Source: Pseudobdellovibrionaceae bacterium (GTDB lineage: Bacteria > Bdellovibrionota > Bdellovibrionia > Bdellovibrionales > Bdellovibrionaceae). From it: a stretch of 6,802 nt of DNA. The notes beneath the pieces were generated by a model. That model saw nothing but the letters and a program-made list of their open reading frames with translations, did not search any database and was not told the origin of the DNA. Numbering within the stretch: the stretch's first letter is position 1; every line of letters begins with the position of its first letter. The stretch spans positions 1 to 6,802 of the forward strand of contig CANCBY010000131.1 in NCBI GenBank assembly GCA_947374445.1, read 5' to 3'. The position numbers were made by a program, and so were the translations under genes. Shown here in pieces: positions 1 through 5,299 of the stretch.

Positions 1-143
1 AGCTCACCATTAACAAAGTCACAGTAAAGTTTTGAACTTTGTGAAGCTTTATCACGTTGCTCTTTGCGGGCTTTCATTTGCGAGGAGGCGCAGCCACCTA
101 AAAAAGCAGCCGCTAAACATAGAACCAAAAATCGATTGAGCAT
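1..143 (-). CDS. Putative lipoprotein, N-terminal part (C-terminus beyond left edge)
   Basis: The frame opens with ATG at 143 and stays open to the window edge, giving 47 complete codons; the C-terminus is not visible. The start is well supported by a perfect AAGGAGG Shine-Dalgarno 5 nt upstream. The N-terminus is a type II (lipoprotein) signal peptide: MLNR, a hydrophobic stretch of about 11 residues, then the lipobox LGGC with the lipidated Cys at residue 18. The mature part begins CASSQMKARKEQRDK and is very polar and basic before a Cys at residue 41. The residue after the lipid Cys is Ala rather than Asp, so outer-membrane sorting would be expected by the enterobacterial rule (inference; the rule may not hold here). 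It lies 69 bp after murD on the same strand, where ftsW or murG usually follows in dcw clusters, so a cell-envelope role is plausible but unproven. I do not recognise the family. Confidence 0.8.
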   Translation of the reverse strand, partial: MLNRFLVLCLAAAFLGGCASSQMKARKEQRDKASQSSKLYCDFVNGE

Positions 144-146
144 TTT

Positions 147-155
147 CTCCTCCTT
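147..155 (-). promoter_or_regulatory. Strong Shine-Dalgarno of the lipoprotein gene
   Basis: On the minus strand the sequence reads AAGGAGGAG-AAA-ATG. The core AAGGAGG is a full match to the anti-Shine-Dalgarno of 16S rRNA, 5 nt from the ATG at 143. It is the strongest ribosome binding site in the window and fixes the lipoprotein start, suggesting a well-translated product. Confidence 0.8.
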
Positions 156-212
156 GAGAAAAATTTAAAAATATGTAAAGGCGAAGACCCTAAAGTTCTT
201 CGTTAATCAATT

Positions 213-1601
213 CTACTGGAATTTTTTAACGATCTCCTTAAAATAGTCTCCCCGCTCTTCGAAGCTGTCAAACATATCAAAGCTCGAACAGCCTGGAGAC
301 AGCAGAACGATGTCGCCAATCCTAGACTTTTGGTAAGCAATCAGCACAGCTTCTTCAAAAGTACCGATCAAAAATGTTTCACTGAAGTCACCGATGTCGC
401 GATTGAGTCGCTCCTTCGCCTCGCCAACCAGGATCAAAGTCTTGACCTTGCGCTTAACCACATTGCGAAGAGCTTCGTAAGAAAGATTGGTGTCCTTACC
501 ACCGGCAATCAAAATCACGTTCTCATCAAATGAATCCAAAGCTCTCAGCACCGCGTGAACATTGGTTGCTTTTGAATCATTGAAAAATTGCACTCCGCCC
601 ACTTTGCGCACGTACTCCAAACGGTGATGAAGTCCGCGGAATGTATCCATAACCTTTTGGATCGCCTCGTGAGTAGCGCCGTGTTCACGCGAAGCCAAAA
701 TGGCCGCCATCATATTTTCAATCGAATGGCGTCCACGCATTTTAACATTTTGAATATTGTAATACTCAATCTCAGGGCCCGTTCGCACACGAATCTCTTG
801 GCCAATATTAATTGCACCACCAATATTCATGATTTGTGGCTCAAGGCTTGGCTTGCGAGAAAAGTAAAAAATGCGTCCGCGCTGAACGGCAGGGTCCCGC
901 GCTAGCTCGACAACCGCATTGTCATCGGCATTGAGAATAGAAGTGGTAGCTTGATTTGTGTTCTTAAAGATTTTTCTCTTAGCATTAACGTAATCTTCCA
1001 TCGAGCGATAACGATCAAGGTGATTCTCTGCCAAATTCATAAACACGATATTCACTGGATTGAAAGTCTCACAGCTCTCAAGCATGAAGCTAGAAACTTC
1101 ACAGATCACGACATCGGCCTTTTCACCTGAGCGCAAATAATCTGTCAATGGCTTGCCAATCGCACCGCCAAGCCAAACTTTTTTACCGCTCTCAACGAGA
1201 AAAGACTCCATTAAACGAGCCGCAGTTGTTTTGCCATTTGTGCCAGTGATGCCGATGATCGGCTCTTTCACAAACTGCGAAGCAAACTCGAACTCCCCTG
1301 TGATTTTGATACCCTGCGAACGAGCGTAATCAAAAATCTTAAGGCTTGAAGGCACACCAGGACTCAAGATAACTAAATCTTGGGCCAAAAAAGTTTTAGG
1401 ACTGTGTCCACCAAGATCAAACTTAATCGGCAAGTCGCCCATCAGTTCGAGCTGAGCTGACAGCTCAGGTTTAGATTTATGGTCCGTCAGGGTCACCGCA
1501 GCACCGTGCTGAGTTAAAAAATGGGCTAATGAAACGCCCGTTTTGCCAAGACCTACAACAAGGATTTTTTTATCCTTTAATTCGCTCACATCTGTAAACA
1601 T
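213..1601 (-). CDS. murD: UDP-N-acetylmuramoyl-L-alanine--D-glutamate ligase MurD
   Basis: Cytoplasmic ATP-dependent ligase that adds D-Glu to UDP-MurNAc-L-Ala. The product has 462 aa, normal for MurD. The N-terminal Rossmann-like UDP-binding domain has VVGLGKTG (residues 15-22). The central ATPase domain has the P-loop GTNGKTT (120-126), NLAENHLDRY (189-198) and YVNAKRKIF, whose K208 is the likely carbamylated lysine. Further on are GLHHRLE (323-329) and NDSKATN (341-347), with LIAGGKD (364-370) and the C-terminal LLSPGCSSFDMFDSFEERGD (433-452). One small oddity is that the usual GxHNxxN adenine-side motif reads GRHSIEN (290-296), with Ser for the first Asn. The start at 1601 (MFTDVSEL) is preferred: it has a GAGG Shine-Dalgarno 5-6 nt upstream, lies 2 nt after the mraY stop, and leaves a normal MurD N-terminus. 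An in-frame ATG at 1661 would add 20 residues and run 58 bp into mraY. The tight junction suggests cotranscription and translational coupling with mraY. Confidence 0.97.
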   Translation of the reverse strand: MFTDVSELKDKKILVVGLGKTGVSLAHFLTQHGAAVTLTDHKSKPELSAQLELMGDLPIKFDLGGHSPKTFLAQDLVILSPGVPSSLKIFDYARSQGIKITGEFEFASQFVKEPIIGITGTNGKTTAARLMESFLVESGKKVWLGGAIGKPLTDYLRSGEKADVVICEVSSFMLESCETFNPVNIVFMNLAENHLDRYRSMEDYVNAKRKIFKNTNQATTSILNADDNAVVELARDPAVQRGRIFYFSRKPSLEPQIMNIGGAINIGQEIRVRTGPEIEYYNIQNVKMRGRHSIENMMAAILASREHGATHEAIQKVMDTFRGLHHRLEYVRKVGGVQFFNDSKATNVHAVLRALDSFDENVILIAGGKDTNLSYEALRNVVKRKVKTLILVGEAKERLNRDIGDFSETFLIGTFEEAVLIAYQKSRIGDIVLLSPGCSSFDMFDSFEERGDYFKEIVKKFQ

Positions 1602-1603
1602 TT

Positions 1604-2680
1604 TTACCTCAGTTTCAGTGTACTTAAACTCAATATAGCCAGAAGAATAGAGATGATCCAAAAACGAACAATGATCTTGGTCTCAGAAAGACCTTTCAGT
1701 TCAAAGTGGTGATGGATCGGTGCCATTTTAAAAATACGTTTACCGGTGAGCTTGAAGGAAACCACTTGAGTGATCACTGACAAAGCCTCCACCACAAAAA
1801 CTCCGCCCAAAATAAGCATCAAGAGTTCATTGTGAGTTAAGACCGACATGACTCCCAAAAATCCGCCAAGACTGAGGCTGCCAACATCTCCCATAAACAC
1901 TTGAGCCGGAAAAGTATTGAACCACAAAAAGCCAAGACCCACTGCTACTACAGCTGCTGCTACTGGAACCAATTCGCCAGCTCCGGCCACATGCGGGATA
2001 GCCAAATAAGAAGAGATCGCAAAGTGACCTGCCACATACGCAAACAATCCCAAAGTCGCTGAAGAGATCATCACGGGAACAATTGCCAAACCATCGAGAC
2101 CATCGGTCAAATTGACCGCATTCGCTGTGCCCACAACCACAAGAGACGCAAACGGAATATAAAAATATCCCAAGTCCAAAAACACCGTCTTAAGAAATGG
2201 AATATGTAAGACCGTTGAAAAGTGAAACCACTGAACCAATATAAACACCACAGACGCAGAGATAAAAAACTCTCCCGCTAAGCGGAGCTTTCCTGAAAGC
2301 CCTTTGGTATTTTTCTTGCTGACTTTTAAATAGTCGTCCATGTAGCCAATAAAACCAAAGCCCCACATCACTACTAGAGCACCCCATACCAAAGGGTTCA
2401 TCATATCAACCCACATCAAACATGGTAAGAGCGTCGACAAAAGCATGAGCCCGCCACCCATCGTGGGCGTGCCGGCCTTTTTTTTGTGGGACTGAGGGCC
2501 GTCTTCACGAATGCTTTGGCCGATTTGGAACTCGTGCAGACGTCGAATAAAAAACGGCCCCCACATCCAGCAAAGCAAAAAAGCTGTAAAAAATGAAACA
2601 AAGGTCCTGACTGTAATGTAACGAAAAACATTCAGCACAGAAACGTGATCAGCGAGTGAATATAAAAACTGATAAAGCAT
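1604..2680 (-). CDS. mraY: Phospho-N-acetylmuramoyl-pentapeptide-transferase MraY
   Basis: Integral inner-membrane enzyme that transfers phospho-MurNAc-pentapeptide from UDP to undecaprenyl phosphate, giving lipid I. The 358 aa fit the family closely, and the chain is strongly hydrophobic throughout, as expected for about ten membrane helices. Motifs seen in order are: GPQSHKKKAGTPTMGG (61-76), the catalytic Asp pair in GYMDDYLK (D115, D116), NLTDGLDGL (190-198), NTFPAQVFMGDVGS (255-268, with the third key Asp D265) and the MraY-specific PIHHHFE (321-327). The start MLYQFLYSLADHVSVLNVFRYITVR is the classic MraY N-terminus, so ATG at 2680 is secure. However, the sequence before it (AGACCTTTTTAA) has no real Shine-Dalgarno, unlike murD, murF and the lipoprotein gene. 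Because the opposite-strand HD-GYP gene separates it from murF, mraY probably needs its own promoter in the 2681-2825 region. It carries an A8 run at codons 66-68. Confidence 0.98.
   Translation of the reverse strand: MLYQFLYSLADHVSVLNVFRYITVRTFVSFFTAFLLCWMWGPFFIRRLHEFQIGQSIREDGPQSHKKKAGTPTMGGGLMLLSTLLPCLMWVDMMNPLVWGALVVMWGFGFIGYMDDYLKVSKKNTKGLSGKLRLAGEFFISASVVFILVQWFHFSTVLHIPFLKTVFLDLGYFYIPFASLVVVGTANAVNLTDGLDGLAIVPVMISSATLGLFAYVAGHFAISSYLAIPHVAGAGELVPVAAAVVAVGLGFLWFNTFPAQVFMGDVGSLSLGGFLGVMSVLTHNELLMLILGGVFVVEALSVITQVVSFKLTGKRIFKMAPIHHHFELKGLSETKIIVRFWIISILLAILSLSTLKLR
1607..1611 (-). promoter_or_regulatory. Shine-Dalgarno of murD overlapping the mraY end
   Basis: The minus strand reads TGAGG followed by TAAAA and ATG (1601). 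The site spans the last mraY codons and decides the murD start in favour of the 462-aa form. The mraY stop TAA (1606-1604) lies between the site and the murD start, a usual arrangement for reinitiation. Confidence 0.65.
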
Positions 2681-2684
2681 TTAA

Positions 2685-2705
2685 AAAGGTCTAGCACAAA
2701 GGTCT
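2685..2705 (-). repeat. Direct repeat AGACCTTT x2 in the mraY leader
   Basis: On the minus strand AGACCTTT occurs at 2705-2698 and again at 2692-2685, a 13-bp period, ending 4 nt before the mraY ATG. The six-base AGACCT is also present in the opposite orientation at 2788-2793. The repeat occupies the place where a ribosome binding site would be. It could be a regulator or RNA-protein contact site, or chance; the copies are short. Confidence 0.4.
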
Positions 2706-2720
2706 TTTCAAATGCAAGTG

Positions 2721-2726
2721 AATATA
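2721..2726 (-). promoter_or_regulatory. Possible -10 element for mraY
   Basis: The minus strand reads TATATT (5 of 6 to TATAAT) within a strongly AT-rich stretch, 2721-2770, that includes a TTTTTAAAAAA tract upstream like an UP element. Transcription would start near 2714 and leave a leader of about 34 nt before mraY. There is no convincing -35 hexamer (CCAAAT at the 17-bp spacing). A promoter is expected here because no minus-strand gene directly precedes mraY. Confidence 0.3.
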
Positions 2727-2811
2727 CATAAGATATTGATATTATTTGGTTTTTAAAAAATTAACGTATTTTCGGATTCTCGCCCCCAGACCTGTTGAAT
2801 TCCTAAATTAA

Positions 2812-2819
2812 GCCGATAA
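2812..2819 (+). promoter_or_regulatory. Possible sigma-28 (FliA) -10 element before the HD-GYP gene
   Basis: GCCGATAA is an exact match to the sigma-28 -10 consensus. The 145-bp region 2681-2825 between the divergent mraY and HD-GYP genes must carry the promoter of this gene, so the position is sensible. Against it, the expected -35 (TAAAGTTT, 11 bp upstream) reads TGTTGAAT at 2793-2800, a poor match. Transcription would also begin about at the ATG (2826), implying a leaderless mRNA or use of the internal Met15. Confidence 0.35.
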
Positions 2820-2825
2820 GAAGAC

Positions 2826-3854
2826 ATGAGTGAGAAAAAGAGTCCGTCTCAAAGTTCCGTTATCCCCATGGCCGAAACCGACATCGTTCATGTCTCGAAA
2901 GAATTTTTTATAGACGGGATGCTACTTCCGGTTCGAATTTACATGGAACTCTCGGCAGGCAACTACCTTCTGGTCGGTAAAAAGGGCGAGAAGACAAACT
3001 TTACAAGTCTGCACAGCTTTAAAAACGAAAGCACTTCTGTCTACGTCAGAACAGAAGACTACAACGATCTTATGCGCCACATGGCCGAATTTACCGGCAA
3101 ACTCGTAGTCACTAAAAATGTACCCGATGCCACTAAATTGAAGTTTTTATCAGGACTTACTGAGCAGGCCTTGGCTGCGATTAAAGAATCAGACTTTGCC
3201 TCTGTAGTACAAATCGAAAAAGTTTCTAATTTTGTTATCTCACTCAGCCAAAGTCTAAAAGATTTTGGGCAAGTGATAGAGCTTCTGGAAAATCTTCCCA
3301 ACAATCAAAGTAAACATGCCATGGCGACATGCTTTATCAGCATCACGATCGCCGAAGAAATGAAACTGAATCACCAGATAGCACTTGAGAAGCTCTCTTT
3401 GGGAGCCTTGCTGCACAATATTGGACTAAGATTTATACCTGAATCGATTTTAAAGAAACCCAAACACCTTTGGACTCCTGAAGAAAACAGCATTTACGAA
3501 ACACATCCGACCAAGGGTGCAGAAATGTTGCGAGATCTCAAAGACATCTCAAACGATATCTTGTTTATCGTGGCTGAACATCATGAAAACAGCATGGGCA
3601 CAGGGTTTCCGAGAAGACTCCGGGATGTCAAAATTAGTCCACTGGGGCGAATAGTCGCTCTTGCCAGCTGCTTTACTGAACTTCTGTACTCGCGTCTTCC
3701 TGATACGAAAGAATTTACGGCAGACCAAGCCATCGAATACATCGATGAAATTTTAGGACAGCCCTTCAATAAACAGGCGTTCTCTGCTTTGAAGACTATA
3801 ATAAACAAAAAATATTTAATGGATAAAGTGAACAAGACAGGCAAAGCTTCTTAA
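2826..3854 (+). CDS. Degenerate HD-GYP domain protein, probably non-catalytic
   Basis: A 342-aa soluble protein with no signal peptide or membrane helix. Residues 1-18 are polar linker. Residues about 25-100 form a small beta-rich N-terminal domain (FFIDGMLLPVRIYMEL, then YVRTEDYNDLMRHM) of the type seen before HD-GYP domains. Residues about 110-335 are an HD-GYP domain, whose active members cleave cyclic-di-GMP. The fold landmarks are clear: H164, LSLGALLHNIGL (190-201), RFIPESILKKP (202-212), THPTKGAEML (226-235), EHHENSMGTGFP (251-262) and GRIVALASCF (274-283). Key residues have changed: the HD Asp is N198, the following Lys of HDIGK is L201, GYP is GFP (261), the DG Asp is M257, and the late metal-binding Asp is S281. 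The acid four residues before H164 is N160. Histidines H164, H197, H227, H252 and H253 remain. Hydrolysis is therefore doubtful; binding or scaffolding is likelier (inference). The ATG at 2826 has only a weak purine run (AAGAAG) too close upstream; Met15 (2868) is an alternative. It lies antisense within the dcw genes. Confidence 0.9.
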   Translation: MSEKKSPSQSSVIPMAETDIVHVSKEFFIDGMLLPVRIYMELSAGNYLLVGKKGEKTNFTSLHSFKNESTSVYVRTEDYNDLMRHMAEFTGKLVVTKNVPDATKLKFLSGLTEQALAAIKESDFASVVQIEKVSNFVISLSQSLKDFGQVIELLENLPNNQSKHAMATCFISITIAEEMKLNHQIALEKLSLGALLHNIGLRFIPESILKKPKHLWTPEENSIYETHPTKGAEMLRDLKDISNDILFIVAEHHENSMGTGFPRRLRDVKISPLGRIVALASCFTELLYSRLPDTKEFTADQAIEYIDEILGQPFNKQAFSALKTIINKKYLMDKVNKTGKAS

Positions 3855-3871
3855 TTAGATTTTGCAACCCC

Positions 3872-5299
3872 TCACTCTTTATTCAAGCTGAAATTTTCGG
3901 GCTGACAAATAAGCACAAATTTTTCAAGCTTCATTCCTCTCGAGCCCTTGACCACTGCCAAAGACCCCGCTTTTAACTCCGCACTCATTTGGCTTGCAAT
4001 TTTGTCATCATACTGTGGACTGCAAACTAATTTTTTATTATATCCCGCGGCCCTCACACCTGCTTCAAAGTCCGCATGATGAGCACCATAGAACCAAATT
4101 GAATCCAAACTGCTATGCCCAGCCTTTTCACCGATTTCACGATGGGCTTGCGGAGCCGAATCTCCAAGCTCGAGCATTTCTGCAAAGACTCCCAATTTGT
4201 TCACAGCAGTCACAGCTGACAAACTATCTAAGAGCGCTGAAACACTGTCTGGGTTGGCATTATAGCCATCAAATAAAATCTCAGCTCCATTTTTAGTTTT
4301 GAGCAACTGATTGCGCCCCCAATTTGTTTTGCAAGCCGAGAGCCCCTTCCACACGTCTTCAGGAGATAAACCCACGGCAATCGCAACACTTGCTGCCACC
4401 ATCAAGTTCGTCAGATTGTGAGCGCCAAATACTTGAACCGTTGCGCGCCCCTCTTGACTTAAAATACGCCCCTTAATGACCAGCTCAGACATTGTCATTT
4501 TTTCGATCTGCAAAAAGATGTCGGCCTTTGGATTGATCTGAGAAAAAGACAAAATTCGATCCGCCTTCGGAAAACGCTGTCGAGATCGCAAAAACATTTT
4601 TTGCGTCCACGGGTTGTCTAGGTTGTAAATCCGTCTGGCTGCAGGTGGAGCGGCCTCATAAATTTCTTCTTTGGCATCAGCGATTTTTTCGACTTGTCCG
4701 CCGAAATGTTCAATGTGAGCACGACCGACAACGGAGCACACCACAATATCGGGCTCTGCAATCTCGCAAAGACGCTTGATTTCACCCGCGTGATTCATTC
4801 CCATCTCAAGAATCACCACTTCAGCGGACTCATCTTGCTCCAAAATTGAAAACGGCAATCCCCAATGATTGTTAAAACTGCCCTTGGAGTAGTGAACTTT
4901 TTTTCGCGAACTAATGACGGCGGCAGAGAACTCTTTGCTTGTCGTTTTGCCATTAGAGCCAGTGATTGCAATTACGCTCGCGGTATTGATCTTGCGTACA
5001 AAGTGCGCGATCTCTTGAAGAGCGATCAGAGTGTCTTTCACCACCAAAATTGTCACTTGAGAGCGCAACTTTTCTAAATTTTCAGGAAAGCGATGAACCA
5101 GCAAAGCTTTTGCACCGGCAGCCACAGCTTTATCAAGATAGTCATGGGCATCATAAGCTTCGCCTTTGAGTGCAATAAAAAGCTGTCCAGTAAGATCCTT
5201 CCGCGTATCGGTGCCAATGCCGTTAAAGTTTTTTTCAAACGTCGAAAACACTTTAGCTTCAGTCGCACGCACCACGGTCGACAAATCTATTTTTTTCAT
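3872..5299 (-). CDS. murF: UDP-N-acetylmuramoyl-tripeptide--D-alanyl-D-alanine ligase MurF
   Basis: Cytoplasmic ATP-dependent ligase that adds the D-Ala-D-Ala dipeptide to UDP-MurNAc-tripeptide, completing the pentapeptide used by MraY. The 475 aa are typical. The N-terminal substrate domain has GIGTDTRKDLTGQLFIAL (27-44), and the P-loop is ITGSNGKTT (112-120). MurF-type motifs follow: KGSFNNHWGLP (139-149), EMGMNHAGEI (165-174) and AHIEHFGG (194-201), then DAKEEIY with K210 as the likely carbamylated Lys. GAHNLTNLMVAASVA is at 292-306, DGYNANPDS (344-352) marks the third domain, AEMLELGDSAPQAHREIGE is at 373-391 and KGSRGMKLEK at 451-460. The usual NIG before AHLE reads VVG, a mild deviation. 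The start is fixed by a 4-bp ATGA overlap with murE and a GAGGAG site 8 nt upstream, so the two are translationally coupled. Its 3' end faces the end of the HD-GYP gene 17 bp away, with no clear terminator between them. Confidence 0.97.
   Translation of the reverse strand: MKKIDLSTVVRATEAKVFSTFEKNFNGIGTDTRKDLTGQLFIALKGEAYDAHDYLDKAVAAGAKALLVHRFPENLEKLRSQVTILVVKDTLIALQEIAHFVRKINTASVIAITGSNGKTTSKEFSAAVISSRKKVHYSKGSFNNHWGLPFSILEQDESAEVVILEMGMNHAGEIKRLCEIAEPDIVVCSVVGRAHIEHFGGQVEKIADAKEEIYEAAPPAARRIYNLDNPWTQKMFLRSRQRFPKADRILSFSQINPKADIFLQIEKMTMSELVIKGRILSQEGRATVQVFGAHNLTNLMVAASVAIAVGLSPEDVWKGLSACKTNWGRNQLLKTKNGAEILFDGYNANPDSVSALLDSLSAVTAVNKLGVFAEMLELGDSAPQAHREIGEKAGHSSLDSIWFYGAHHADFEAGVRAAGYNKKLVCSPQYDDKIASQMSAELKAGSLAVVKGSRGMKLEKFVLICQPENFSLNKE

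Noticed and set aside
182..202. Hairpin CGAAGA/TCTTCG with a 9-nt loop just after the murD stop, as a terminator
   Set aside because: The stem is only 6 bp and the T-rich tract starts about 9 nt beyond it after CCTTTACATA. It is at best a weak attenuator, and the lipoprotein gene may well be cotranscribed with murD.
588..905. Plus-strand open frame of 105 codons opposite murD
   Set aside because: It is antisense to a fully conserved murD, has no ribosome binding site, and its composition is that of a shadow frame.
1560..1577. Perfect inverted repeat AAGGAT-N6-ATCCTT near the start of murD
   Set aside because: It lies within conserved coding sequence (LKDKKIL), is AT-rich with low predicted stability, and is readily explained by codon content.
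1602..1661. Longer MurD start giving 482 aa
   Set aside because: The extra 20 residues do not resemble a MurD N-terminus and overlap mraY by 58 bp, while the ATG at 1601 has a Shine-Dalgarno and a 2-nt junction.
2736..2741. TTGATA as a sigma-70 -35 box for the HD-GYP gene
   Set aside because: It matches 5 of 6, but the hexamer 17 bp downstream (AATTAA) is a poor -10 and alternatives at 16 or 18 bp are no better.
3841..3871. Possible bidirectional terminator GCAAA...TTTGC between the convergent HD-GYP gene and murF
   Set aside because: A 5-bp stem with a 15-nt loop is too weak; no GC-rich stem followed by a T-run is seen on either strand.
3994..4296. Plus-strand open frame of 100 codons opposite murF
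   Set aside because: It is antisense to well-conserved MurF motifs, is rich in His/Pro/Gln typical of shadow frames, and has no recognisable domain.
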